Below are positions 47,153-56,355 of a stretch of DNA of 64,000 nt, one piece after another. How positions within the stretch are numbered: position 1 is the first letter of the stretch; every line of letters begins with the position of its first letter. Below the pieces are notes generated by a model. The model saw nothing but the letters and a program-made list of their open reading frames with translations. It searched no databases and was not told the origin of the DNA. Origin of the DNA: Actinomycetota bacterium. GTDB lineage: Bacteria > Actinomycetota > Actinomycetes > S36-B12. The stretch spans positions 69,907-133,906 of the forward strand of contig JADKGE010000011.1 in assembly GCA_016717115.1 (NCBI GenBank), written 5' to 3'. Position numbers and translations under genes: made by a program.

Positions 47153-48493
47153 TCAGGTGAGTGACCGGACGAGCTTCTTGTTGAGGAACTCCTCGATGCC
47201 GAGACTGCCCAGCTCGCGCCCGAATCCGGAGACCTTCGTGCCGCCGAAGGGCAGCTCGGGTGCGTCGAGGCCGACTCCGTTGATGTAGACCATGCCGGTG
47301 TCGAGGCGAGACGCGACGCGCAGCGCCTGCTCCTGGTCGGTGGTGAAGACGTAGGAGCCGAGGCCGAACGGCGTGTCGTTGGCGAGCCGAACCGCGTCGT
47401 CCTCATCCACTGCCCGGTAGACCTGCGCGACCGGACCGAAGAGCTCCTCGTAGTAGACCTCGTTGTCAGGAGTGAGGCCGGTGAGGACGCCGGCCGGGAA
47501 GAAGGCCCCGTCGCGCTTGCCGGCCGTCGCCAATGTCGCGCCCTGAGCGACGGCTCGGTCCACCTGCTCGGCCAGACCCGCTGCAGCACTTGCCGACGAC
47601 AGGGGGGCTGACGTCTCCAGTGCGAGCATCTTCGCGGTGAAGAGCTCGAGGAATGCGTCATGCAGCTCGTCAACGACGATGAACCGCTTGGCTCCGTTGC
47701 AGGCCTGGCCCACGTTGTCCATCCGGCCGAAGATCGCAGCGTCGACCGTCGCATCGAGGTCGTCGGTGCTCAGCAGGATGAACGGATCCGAGCCGCCGAG
47801 CTCAAGGACCACCTTCTTCAGGTTCCGTCCGGCGATCTCCGCCACCGCCGCTCCGGCTCGCTCCGAGCCGGTCAGCGAGACACCCCGGACGCTGGGAGCG
47901 GCGATGATGTCGGCGACCTGCGCGATCGTGGCGTAGAGGTTCGTGTAGACGCCCGTAGGCACGCCTGCCTCGGTGAAGATCGACGCGATCGCGGCCGACG
48001 ACTCAGGGCACTGCGACGCGTGCTTGAGAAGAAGCGTGTTGCCCAGCACGAGATTCGGGCCGGCGAACCGTGCCACCTGGTAGTACGGGAAGTTCCACGG
48101 CATGATCCCAAGGATGGTGCCGACCGACGAGGATCGGATGAACGCCGAGCCTTCCCCGTCCAGGTCCGCAATGGGCTTGTCGGCGAGAAGGCTCTCGGCG
48201 TTGTCGGCGTAGTAGGTGTAGATGGCGCCGCTGAACTCGACCTCCCCGATCGCGTCTGCGAGCGCCTTGCCCATCTCTCGCATGATGATGCTGCCCAGCT
48301 GCTCCGACCGCTCGGCGTGCAGCTCACCGATGCGCCGCACGACGGCGGCGCGCTCCGCGATCGACCGAGCCGCCCAGTCCGCGTGAGCCGCAGCCGCGGC
48401 CGCTACCGCCTCGCTGACCTCGGCGTCAGTCGCCGTCGGATACGTCTTGACGTGCTCACCGGTGTGGGGATCTACAACTGCATACGAACCCAT
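47153..48493 (-). CDS. gabD: NAD(P)-dependent succinate-semialdehyde dehydrogenase
   Basis: Aldehyde dehydrogenase of the short SSADH/Sad type, 446 residues. It has MPWNFPYYQVARFA, the catalytic Glu in VLELGGSDPF and the catalytic Cys in NVGQACNGAKRF near residue 243. It could finish GABA breakdown (GabT at 22002) by making succinate. ATG 48493 (MGSYAVVDP), with GAGGAGAG upstream, is chosen over one four codons earlier. It runs opposite to the NMT1-type operon. Confidence 0.87.
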   Translation of the reverse strand: MGSYAVVDPHTGEHVKTYPTATDAEVSEAVAAAAAAHADWAARSIAERAAVVRRIGELHAERSEQLGSIIMREMGKALADAIGEVEFSGAIYTYYADNAESLLADKPIADLDGEGSAFIRSSSVGTILGIMPWNFPYYQVARFAGPNLVLGNTLLLKHASQCPESSAAIASIFTEAGVPTGVYTNLYATIAQVADIIAAPSVRGVSLTGSERAGAAVAEIAGRNLKKVVLELGGSDPFILLSTDDLDATVDAAIFGRMDNVGQACNGAKRFIVVDELHDAFLELFTAKMLALETSAPLSSASAAAGLAEQVDRAVAQGATLATAGKRDGAFFPAGVLTGLTPDNEVYYEELFGPVAQVYRAVDEDDAVRLANDTPFGLGSYVFTTDQEQALRVASRLDTGMVYINGVGLDAPELPFGGTKVSGFGRELGSLGIEEFLNKKLVRSLT

Positions 48494-48501
48494 GACTCTC
48501 C

Positions 48502-48708
48502 TCAATCGCTTCCCAGTAACGCATGACAGTGAACGCCGACGGCCTCAGCGGCGGCAACGGCCTCCAGTTCGCGCCGAGTGTACGCCGGGCACCCGGTCGA
48601 GCGGCACACGAATGCGCTCACGGATGGCTTCGGATCGTCGGCGTCACGCCACTGGTCCAGGTCGACCGGCTCGCGACCGCGAGCCCCGACCGGAACGCGG
48701 ATGATCAC
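48502..48708 (-). CDS. Possible small Cys/His-containing protein
   Basis: A 68-residue open frame with host-like third-position G/C bias. It contains FVCRSTGCPAY, a charged helix (TRRELEAVAAAEAVG) and a terminal HCHALLG, suggesting a small metal-binding protein. The GTG start has no clear RBS and I know no family. It ends nine bases before gabD. It may be a chance frame. Confidence 0.25.
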   Translation of the reverse strand: MIIRVPVGARGREPVDLDQWRDADDPKPSVSAFVCRSTGCPAYTRRELEAVAAAEAVGVHCHALLGSD

Positions 48709-48780
48709 GCACGGCTGGCCATGGTCGCCGGCCGCTGCCTCCGAACGGCGGGAGAGGGGCGCGGTTCCCTGCCTGGATAC

Positions 48781-48817
48781 GGAATTCGCAGTTTTCTCGG
48801 CAATTCGCCGCGGAATC
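48781..48817. promoter_or_regulatory. Two-part operator-like box upstream of the Lrp-family gene
   Basis: GGAATTCG (48781-48788) and AATTCGCCGCGGAATC (48802-48817) match the box at 36590-36626 at 7 of 8 and 14 of 16 positions with identical spacing. It ends 30 bases before the Lrp start, a typical autoregulatory position. Confidence 0.5.
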
Positions 48818-48847
48818 GCTTGCCTTAGTCAGCAGTGATAGCCCATC

Positions 48848-49330
48848 ATGGCCGTCATGCCTCCCCGCGACCGAGTTGCGACCACGCCGCTCGACGATGT
48901 CTCGAAGGCCATCATCGAGCAGTTGCAGGAGGACGGTCGGCGGCCCTATGCGGCCATCGGCAAGGCCGTGGGGCTCTCGGAAGCCGCGGTCCGCCAGCGG
49001 GTGCAAAGACTCCACGAATCGGGCGTCATGCAGATCGTGGCCGTCACCGACCCTCTGCAGGTGGGCTTCTCGCGCGCCGCGATGATCGGTATCACGGTGG
49101 ACGGTGATGCCGAGGCCGTCGCCGACCGGCTCGAGCAGATGCCCGAGGTCGACTACCTCGTGGTCTGCGCGGGGAGCTTCGACATCCTCGCGGAGGTGGT
49201 GGCCGAGGACGATGACCACCTCCTGGAGATCATCAACCGCAAGGTCCGCGCCATACCGGACGTTCGCTCCACCGAGACGTTCGTCTATCTGAAACTGCGC
49301 AAGCAGATCTACACCTGGGGAACACGATGA
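48848..49330 (+). CDS. Lrp/AsnC family transcriptional regulator
   Basis: A 160-residue regulator with an N-terminal helix-turn-helix (AIIEQLQEDGRRPYAAIGKAVGLSEAAVRQRV, core YAAIGKAVGLSEAAVRQRV) and a C-terminal ligand-binding RAM domain (VVCAGSFDILAEVV; IPDVRSTETFVYL). A second ATG three codons in is an alternative start. Its stop overlaps the transaminase start (ATGA). It probably senses an amino acid or beta-alanine-like ligand and controls the downstream transaminase. Confidence 0.92.
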   Translation: MAVMPPRDRVATTPLDDVSKAIIEQLQEDGRRPYAAIGKAVGLSEAAVRQRVQRLHESGVMQIVAVTDPLQVGFSRAAMIGITVDGDAEAVADRLEQMPEVDYLVVCAGSFDILAEVVAEDDDHLLEIINRKVRAIPDVRSTETFVYLKLRKQIYTWGTR

Positions 49331-50730
49331 CAAGCACTCCGCAGCCCATTACCGAGCCCGGCGCCGACTTCATGGCCGACAAGGCCCGCGACCACCTGTG
49401 GATGGCCTTCACCCGCCATTCGCACTACTACGACGGCTCGGGCCATGTGCCGATCATCGTCCGGGGCGAGGGCGCCTACATCTGGGACGACCAGGGCAAC
49501 CGCTACCTCGACGGCCTGGCCGGCCTGTTCACCAACCAGCTCGGCCACGGCCGCAAGGAGATCGGCGCGGCGATGGCCAAGCAGGCCGAAGAGCTCGCGT
49601 TCTTCCCGACCTGGTCGTACGCGCACCCCCGCGCCATCGAGCTCGCCGAGAAGCTCGCGGGCTACGCACCGGGCGACCTCAATCGCGTCTTCTTCACCAC
49701 CGGAGGCGGCGAGGCGGTCGAGACGGCCTGGAAGCTCGCCAAGCAGTTCTTCAAGATCACCGGCAAGCCCACGAAGCACAAGGTGATCAGTCGAAGCATC
49801 GCCTACCACGGCACCCCGCAAGGTGCCCTCGCCATCACCGGCATCCCCGAAGCCAAGGCGGCCTTCGAGCCGCTCGTGCCCGGGGCCATCAAGGTGCCTA
49901 ACACCAACTTCTACCGAGCGGCCGAGGAGTACCGGCACGACGAGAAGGCCTTCGGGCTGTGGGCGGCGGAGCGCATCGCCGAAGCGATCGAGTTCGAGGG
50001 CGCCAACACCGTGGCGGCGGTCTTCCTCGAGCCGGTGCAGAACTCCGGCGGCTGCTTCCCGCCGCCGCCGGGATACCTCGAGCGCGTGCGCGAGATCTGC
50101 GACGAGTACGACGTCATCCTCGTCGCGGACGAGACCATCTGCGCCTTCGGCCGAATCGGCGACATGTTCGCGATGAACCGGTTCGGCGTCACGCCCGACA
50201 TCATCACGTGCGCAAAGGGACTCACGTCGGGCTACGCGCCCATGGGCGCGATGATCGCGAGCGATCGGCTGTTCGAGCCGTTCAAGACCGGCCGCAACAC
50301 GTTCCTGCACGGCTTCACGTGGGGCGGTCATCCCGTGGCCGCCGCGGCCGCACTCGCCAGCCTGCAGATCTTCGAGGACGAGGGCGTCCTCCAGCACGTT
50401 CGCGACAACGAAGGAGCGTTCCGCCAGACCCTGGAGAAGCTCACCGATCTGCCCATCGTCGGTGACATCCGGGGCGCCGGCTACTTCTACGGCATCGAGC
50501 TCGTCAAGGACAAGGTCACCCGCGAGACGCTCAACGACGACGAGTCGGAGCGCGTGCTGCGGGGCTTCCTGTCCAAGGCGCTGTTCGATGCCGGGCTGTA
50601 CTGCCGCGCCGACGACCGCGGCGATCCGGTGGTCCAACTGGCTCCCCCGCTGATCATCGGGCAGCCGGAGTTCGACGAGATCGAGGGCATCCTGCGATCG
50701 GTCCTGACGGAGGCCTGGTCGCTCCTGTGA
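49327..50730 (+). CDS. Class III aminotransferase (putrescine/beta-alanine:pyruvate type)
   Basis: A 467-residue PLP enzyme. It has HLWMAFTRHSHY, GGGEAVETAWKLAKQ, the Asp motif LVADETICAFGRIG and the PLP lysine in TCAKGLTSGYAPMGAM near residue 298. Family members use beta-alanine, putrescine or other omega-amines with pyruvate. Beta-alanine would fit the upstream pyrimidine genes and give malonate semialdehyde; putrescine would fit the polyamine operon. The sequence alone does not decide. Confidence 0.9.
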   Translation: MTSTPQPITEPGADFMADKARDHLWMAFTRHSHYYDGSGHVPIIVRGEGAYIWDDQGNRYLDGLAGLFTNQLGHGRKEIGAAMAKQAEELAFFPTWSYAHPRAIELAEKLAGYAPGDLNRVFFTTGGGEAVETAWKLAKQFFKITGKPTKHKVISRSIAYHGTPQGALAITGIPEAKAAFEPLVPGAIKVPNTNFYRAAEEYRHDEKAFGLWAAERIAEAIEFEGANTVAAVFLEPVQNSGGCFPPPPGYLERVREICDEYDVILVADETICAFGRIGDMFAMNRFGVTPDIITCAKGLTSGYAPMGAMIASDRLFEPFKTGRNTFLHGFTWGGHPVAAAAALASLQIFEDEGVLQHVRDNEGAFRQTLEKLTDLPIVGDIRGAGYFYGIELVKDKVTRETLNDDESERVLRGFLSKALFDAGLYCRADDRGDPVVQLAPPLIIGQPEFDEIEGILRSVLTEAWSLL

Positions 50731-51415
50731 CGCCCGAGCCCCCGTCCACCCCATCCGCACCCGGGTCCACCACCAGGACCCGGGTGCGGCGTATCCCGGA
50801 GAACGCGGTCACTGAGACGGCCGTCCTCCACCAGGTGCTCGACGCCGGGCTCGTGGCCCATCTCGCCGTCGTCGACGGCGGTCAGCCCTTCGTCATCCCC
50901 GTGGCGTACGCACGCCGGGGCGACACCGTCGTGTTCCACGGATCGACGGGCTCACGGCTGTTCCGGGCCCTCGACGCGGGTGCCCCCACCTGCCTGACCG
51001 TCACGCTGCTCGACGGACTGGTGCTGGCGCACAGCGCCTTCGAGTCGAGCATGAACTACCGGTCGGCGGTGGTCATCGGCACCGCCCGCCGCCTCAGTGG
51101 CGACGACGAACTCGATGCCCTGCGCACCATCACCGAGCACCTGCTGCCTGGCCGCTGGGACGACAGTCGCCCGCCCTCAACGCCAAGGAGCTGGCGGCGA
51201 CCATGACCCTTGAGCTGCCCCTCGACGAGTGCTCCGTGAAGGTCCGCACCGGTGGCCCCACGGACGATCCGGACGACCTCGCCGACCCCCTGCTCTCCCG
51301 CGTCTGGGCCGGTACGGTGCCCCTCGTGGAGTCCTTCGGCGAACCCATCCGCAGCCACGAGGGTCCCGCCGACGCGGCAGTGCCCTCCTCCGTCCGGGAA
51401 TGGAGGCGGTCGTGA
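50727..51415 (+). pseudogene. Pyridoxamine 5'-phosphate oxidase-like protein (frameshifted, probably by sequence error)
   Basis: A split-barrel flavin-binding protein, about 229 residues when repaired. The first part has LDAGLVAHLAVVDGGQPFVIPVAYAR and HGSTGSRLFRAL; the last part has KVRTGGPTDDPDDL and WAGTVPLVESFGEP, typical of this family. The frame breaks near 51174-51178, where CCG-CCC-TCA should read CCG-CCC-TCC-AAC; one C is missing. It overlaps the transaminase stop and the following FAD oxidase start. Confidence 0.85.
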
Positions 51416-52796
51416 CCGACGACCTTCGACGACTGTCCTTGTGGTGGGACACGTTGCCGGACGAGTTGCGGACGCCGATCGGCGGACCGCTGGCGGGCGA
51501 CGCGACGGCCGACGTCGCCATCGTCGGGGGCGGATTAACCGGGCTGTGGACCGCGTACTACCTGAAGAAGGCCGATCCGGCGCTGCGCATCATCGTCCTC
51601 GAAGCGGAGCAGGCCGGATTCGGGGCCAGCGGGCGCAACGGCGGCTGGGCCTCGGCGCTCTTCCCTGCGAGCCTGGACGCCCTGGCGCGGGCATCCTCCC
51701 GGGACGCCGCGGTACGCATGAAGCGCGCCATGAACGACACCGTCGACGAGATCGGCCGCGTCGCTGCCAGCGAGGGCTGGGACATCGACTGGGTCAAGGG
51801 CGGCACCGTCGTCCTCGCTCGCACTCCGCTGCAGCTGCAGACGGCCAAGGACGAGGTGGCCGCCATCCGGACGTGGGGCTTCGGCGAGCAGGACCTCGAA
51901 CTCCTGGACGCGGCGCAGGCCTCCGAACGCGCAGGAGCAACCGATGTCCTCGGAGGCACCTACACGCCGCACTGCGCGTCGATCCACCCCGCCCGTCTCG
52001 TGCGCAGCCTGGCCCGGGCAGTGGCCGACATGGGCGTCGTGGTCCACGAGGGCACGCGGGTGAGTGCCATCGAGCCCGGCATCGTGCGCACGGGCCACGG
52101 CGACGTGCGGGCCGAGATCGTCGTTCGGGCCACGGAGGGCTACACCCGGACCCTCAAGGGCCATACCCGCACCCTCGCGCCGGTCTACTCCCTCATGCTG
52201 GCCACCGAGCCGCTGACGGACGAGATGTGGGCCGTGATCGGCCTGGGGCGCGCGAGACCTTCGCCGACGGCCGGCACCTGATCATCTACGGCCAGCGCAC
52301 GCGGGACGGCCGGATCGCCTTCGGGGGGCGCGGGGCCCCGTACTTCTTCGGCTCGCGCATCACGCCCGAGCAGGATCAGAACGCCTCGGTTCACGCGGCC
52401 CTGTGGGACGTGCTCACCGACCTGTTCCCCGCCGTGAGGCCAGCCGCGGTCACGCACACGTGGGGTGGCCCGCTGGGCGTCCCCCGCGACTGGTGGGCAT
52501 CGTGCGGACTCGATCGCACGACTGGGCTGGCGTGGTCAGGAGGCTACGTCGGCGACGGCGTGGGCACGTCCAACCTCGGCGGACGCACCCTCGCCGACCT
52601 CATCCTCGATCGGCGCACCGACATCGTCAGCCTGCCCTGGGTCAACCATCGCTCCCGGCGCTGGGAGCCGGAACCGCTGCGCTGGGTCGGTGCCAACGTG
52701 GGCCTGCAGGTCATGACCAGTGCCGACTCGGTGGAAGCGCGCACGGGCCGGCCGTCGAGGAGGGCGGCCATGTTCGCACGGAAGATCGGTCACTAG
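51412..52796 (+). pseudogene. FAD-dependent amine oxidoreductase (frameshifted, probably by sequence error)
   Basis: A DAO-family oxidase of about 461 residues after repair. It has VAIVGGGLTGLWTAYYL, FGASGRNGGWAS, SIHPARLVRSLARAV, FADGRHLIIYG and a C-terminal GYVGDGVGTSNLGGRTLADLIL (core GDGVGTSNLGGR). The frame breaks in the G-run at 52245-52248: CTG-GGG-CGC should be CTG-GGN-GCG, so one base is missing. GTG 51412 has GGAGG five bases upstream. An amine substrate is inferred from the adjacent transaminase. Confidence 0.85.
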
Positions 52797-52805
52797 CAGA
52801 GGCAA

Positions 52806-54218
52806 ATGGGAGGTCCCTTGAGCACCGACGCGCACGGCAACCAGATGAGCGCCGCCACCGAGGTACCGGCGCTGTACGACGCGGCGCTCGACCAGCTGCT
52901 GCACTTCCGTCCCGGCATCGGTGACACCGTGGCCACGGCGCTGGAGGTCGATCCATCGGCACCGATGCTTCGTGCGTTCGAGGCGTACCTCGGGCTCCTC
53001 GCCACCGAGCCGGCCGACGCGGCCAGCGCCAGACGCACCCTTGCCGACTACCTCGGCATGACCGACGACTCGGGCTGGACGCCACGCGAGCACGCGCATG
53101 TGTCCGCCGCGCAGGCTTGGCTGAGCGGCGACATGTCGCGGGCGGGACGCATCCTGCGGGAGGTCACCGTCGAGCATCCGCGCGATGCGCTCGCGCTGGC
53201 CGTCGGCCATCAGATCGACTTCTTCTCCGGCGACGCGGCAACCCTTCGCGACCGGATCGGCTCGGCCCTGACGTCGTGGCGCCCGGACGATCCGCATCTG
53301 GGCGTCGTCCTCGGTATGTACGCCTTCGGACTCGAGGAGGCGGGCCACTACGACCGGTCCGAGTCCGTCGGGCGGCGTGCCGTCGACCTGGACGCCAAGG
53401 ACGTGTGGGGCATCCACGCGGTGGTGCACACCTACGAGATGCAGGGCAGGTTCCACGAGGGCGTGCGCTTCATGGACGCCCGGCGCCCCGACTGGACGGA
53501 GGGCAACTTCCTCAACGTGCACAACTCCTGGCACTACGGCATCTACCGACTCGAGGTGGACGACATCGCCACCGGGCTCGCCATCTACGACGCCGTCCTG
53601 CACAATGCCGACTCCGACGGCCTGGCGATGGAGATGCTCGACGCCGCGGGATACCTCTGGCGCCTGCTGCTGGACGGGCATGATCAGATCGACCGCTGGC
53701 TCGCCCTCGCGGACGCCTGGGATCCGGCGATGACACAGCCCTACTACGCCTTCAACGACATGTTCGCCGTCATGAGCTATGTCGGAGCGGGCCGGCTCGC
53801 CGACGCACAGGCACTGGTCGACGGGCGCCGCGCCTGGGCCGACGAGGCCTCGTCCGCGATGACCAACACGCGCATGACTGCCGAGATCGGGATCCCGGTA
53901 TGCCAGGCCATCGTCGACTTCGGTCGGGGCGACCACGACGCTGTCGTCGAGGGCCTCGCTCCCATCCGAGGCCGTATCGGGGACTTCGGCGGGAGTCATG
54001 CCCAGCGCGATGCCGTGCAGCGGACACTGGTCGACTCTGCGATCCTCTCGGGTCGCACCGACCTCGCGCGGGCGCTGCTCTCGGAGCGGATCAGCGTCAA
54101 GCCCGGCAGCCCGTGGAACTGGCGGCGCCAAGCCCGCCTGGATGCCCTCCTCGGCGACCCCGCCTCGGCCGAGGCCGACCTTGCGACCGCGGTCGCCCTC
54201 GCCGCCGAGCCCGGCTGA
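52806..54218 (+). CDS. TPR protein of the TTC38-like family
   Basis: A 470-residue helical-repeat protein, apparently soluble. It has YLGLLATEP, GDMSRAGRILREVTVEHPRDALAL, HAVVHTYEMQGRFHEGVRFMDARRPDW (core VVHTYEMQGRFHEG) and NSWHYGIYRLE, which recall the TTC38-like proteins that often accompany catabolic genes. ATG 52806 is given; TTG 52818 has a better RBS (GGGAGG) and may be the true start. No enzymatic motif is seen. Confidence 0.82.
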   Translation: MGGPLSTDAHGNQMSAATEVPALYDAALDQLLHFRPGIGDTVATALEVDPSAPMLRAFEAYLGLLATEPADAASARRTLADYLGMTDDSGWTPREHAHVSAAQAWLSGDMSRAGRILREVTVEHPRDALALAVGHQIDFFSGDAATLRDRIGSALTSWRPDDPHLGVVLGMYAFGLEEAGHYDRSESVGRRAVDLDAKDVWGIHAVVHTYEMQGRFHEGVRFMDARRPDWTEGNFLNVHNSWHYGIYRLEVDDIATGLAIYDAVLHNADSDGLAMEMLDAAGYLWRLLLDGHDQIDRWLALADAWDPAMTQPYYAFNDMFAVMSYVGAGRLADAQALVDGRRAWADEASSAMTNTRMTAEIGIPVCQAIVDFGRGDHDAVVEGLAPIRGRIGDFGGSHAQRDAVQRTLVDSAILSGRTDLARALLSERISVKPGSPWNWRRQARLDALLGDPASAEADLATAVALAAEPG

Positions 54219-54219
54219 G

Positions 54220-54855
54220 TCAGGCCAGCGCGAGGGGGTTCGGGGTGGGCGCGCCCACCCGCGACAGGGTGTTGCTGTCGACGTGCTCGAAGGTGCCCTG
54301 CCCGGCCACCTCCAGCGTGGTGACCTGCTCGTACGACCAGGTGTCGTCCGCGCCGATGCGGAACATGATCTGCCACGCCGTCGTGTGGAAGGCGTGATCC
54401 AGGAAGGGACTCGTGGAGATGCCGAAGTGCGGATCGTCGACGCTGGCCCGCAGGGCGAACGTGCGGTCACCCGCTGCAACCGTGCCACCGGCCATGGCCA
54501 CCTGGCCCCGAGGGATCGCCAACGTCATGATCGTCAGCCCGGTGGCCGGCTCCCACAGCAGGTAGCCGACCTGGTCGTGGAACGCCCCCACCTCGCCGGG
54601 CTCGACCATGTGCGCCCGGTAACGAAGTCCGTAGAGCAGCTGAGGCCCGTTGGTCTGCGGGTCGATCGGCTGGGCCTCGAACCGCTCGTGGAAGCTCTTG
54701 AACTCCGGGCCATGCGCCTTCGGGTTGACGTCACTGCCCTGGCGGCCCTCCCACACCCCTGCCAGCGGCGTGAGCGGGCCGAGGTTCGCCAGGGTGTCCG
54801 GATCCGGATCAGGCTCGGTGAAGATGTCGTCGGGGTACTGCGGCGTCGTGATCAC
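54220..54855 (-). CDS. Nitrobindin-like heme-binding beta-barrel protein
   Basis: A 211-residue protein of the FABP/nitrobindin-like group. It has LTPLAGVWEGRQGSDVNP near residue 30, then alternating short strands (AHMVEPGEVGAFHDQVGYLLWEP, core FHDQVGYLLWEP) and a late His in GTFEHVDSNTLSRV. This resembles THAP4/nitrobindin-type barrels that bind heme and reactive nitrogen species, but the heme ligand cannot be assigned with confidence. It converges on the TPR gene, one base apart. Confidence 0.75.
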   Translation of the reverse strand: MITTPQYPDDIFTEPDPDPDTLANLGPLTPLAGVWEGRQGSDVNPKAHGPEFKSFHERFEAQPIDPQTNGPQLLYGLRYRAHMVEPGEVGAFHDQVGYLLWEPATGLTIMTLAIPRGQVAMAGGTVAAGDRTFALRASVDDPHFGISTSPFLDHAFHTTAWQIMFRIGADDTWSYEQVTTLEVAGQGTFEHVDSNTLSRVGAPTPNPLALA

Positions 54856-54906
54856 GCACCCGATGCTACGGGCGACGGGTGCAGGACACCCGGCGAGCGT
54901 GGACGG

Positions 54907-56355
54907 CTAGGGGGTGCCCGGAGACGTGTACGAGGTCTTCGTCGTCGTGAAGAACTCGACCGCGGCGGTCCCCTGTTCCCTCGGGCCGACGCTGCTCTCT
55001 CCGCGACCCCCGAAGGGCACGTGGAAGTCGACACCGGCCGTCGGCAGGTTGACCATGACCATCCCGGCCTTCGAGTTCCGCTTGAAGTGCGACGCCTCGG
55101 CCAGGTCGGCGGTGCAGATGCCGGCCGACAGGTTCATCGTGCTGGTGTTCGCAGCGGCCAGGGCCTCGTCGTAGTCGGCCACCCTGATCACGGCCACCAC
55201 CGGGCCGAACACCTCCTCGCGGTTGATCGTGTGCGTCACCGAGGTCCCGATCGCCAGCGCGGGGGCCAGGTAATGCCCTGACGCACCGGTGCTGACCACA
55301 TCTCCGCCGATGACGTCTGCGCCCTCGGTCCTGGCGACCTCGATGTATCTGAGATCGACGGCCAGCTGAGACTCGTCGACTACCGGTCCCATGTCGACAC
55401 CGGTGGCACGCGCATCCCCCACCCGCCACGCCGACATGCGCTGCCGCATGGCCTCGACGAACACGTCATGGATGCCGTCGGTGACGACGACGACGGACGA
55501 GGCCGTGCACCGCTGCCCCGTCGATCCGAATCCACCCTGCATGGCGCACTCGACGGCCGCGTCCAGCCTCGCCTTGTCCGTGACGACGAGCGGGTTCTTC
55601 CCGCCAAGCTCCAGCTGGGCCTTCGCGCCGCGGGCCACCGTGTCGGCAAGGACTCCCCGGCCGGTGGCAACCGAACCCGTGAACGTGACGCCCGCGACGG
55701 CCGGGTCGCCGGTGAGCACCGGACCGACCTGGGATCCACGTCCGAGGACCAGGTTCAGGACACCGGCCGGGAGCCCGGCGCGGTTGAGGACGTCGACGAG
55801 CTCCCACGCCGAGGCAGGGACCAGGTCGGCCGGCTTGAAGACGACGGTGTTGCCGAACGCCAGTGCGGGAGCGATCTTCCACGCCGGGATGGCGATCGGG
55901 AAGTTCCACGGGGTGATGACGCTGATGACGCCCACCGGCTCGCGGGTCACGGTGATGTCGATTCCGGGCCGGACGCTGTCCAGCGCGAGCCCGTGAGGGG
56001 CAAGGGCCACCCCCGCGAAGTACTTGAGGATCTGCCCGGCCCGCACCACTTCGCCGCGGGCCTCGGGGTAGGTCTTCCCCTCCTCGCGCGCCAGCAGGTC
56101 GCCCAGCTCGTCGGCCCGTGCCATGACCTCGCTGCCGGCGCGATCGAGCACTTCGGCCCGCTGCCAGGGGGTGGTCCGTGACCACGAGCCGAACGCCTCC
56201 GCCGCCGCGGCGACCGCCGCGCGAGCCACCTCGGGCCCGGCGCCGCTCACCTGCGCCACCACGTCGGTCAGGTCGGACGGGTTCACGTCGGGCCGGGCCT
56301 CCCCACCAGACACGCTCGCCCCATTGACGATCGACGTCAGCACCCGAGCGCTCAT
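54907..56355 (-). CDS. NAD(P)-dependent aldehyde dehydrogenase
   Basis: A 482-residue ALDH with ITPWNFPIAIPAWKIAPAL, FTGSVATGRGVLAD, the catalytic Glu in QLELGGKNP and the catalytic Cys in GSTGQRCTASS near residue 280. It resembles 2-oxoglutarate-semialdehyde dehydrogenases. Its stop side of the glutaryl-CoA dehydrogenase gene overlaps by four bases, so glutarate semialdehyde is a reasonable substrate. That is inference. Confidence 0.85.
   Translation of the reverse strand: MSARVLTSIVNGASVSGGEARPDVNPSDLTDVVAQVSGAGPEVARAAVAAAAEAFGSWSRTTPWQRAEVLDRAGSEVMARADELGDLLAREEGKTYPEARGEVVRAGQILKYFAGVALAPHGLALDSVRPGIDITVTREPVGVISVITPWNFPIAIPAWKIAPALAFGNTVVFKPADLVPASAWELVDVLNRAGLPAGVLNLVLGRGSQVGPVLTGDPAVAGVTFTGSVATGRGVLADTVARGAKAQLELGGKNPLVVTDKARLDAAVECAMQGGFGSTGQRCTASSVVVVTDGIHDVFVEAMRQRMSAWRVGDARATGVDMGPVVDESQLAVDLRYIEVARTEGADVIGGDVVSTGASGHYLAPALAIGTSVTHTINREEVFGPVVAVIRVADYDEALAAANTSTMNLSAGICTADLAEASHFKRNSKAGMVMVNLPTAGVDFHVPFGGRGESSVGPREQGTAAVEFFTTTKTSYTSPGTP

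Larger units (their letters stand above)
48494..48847. other. Intergenic region between gabD and the Lrp gene
   Basis: This 354-base gap separates two divergent genes. It holds a possible small minus-strand ORF (48502-48708) and, at its right end, an A/T-rich stretch with the box at 48781-48817. I see no other gene or structured RNA. Confidence 0.5.
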
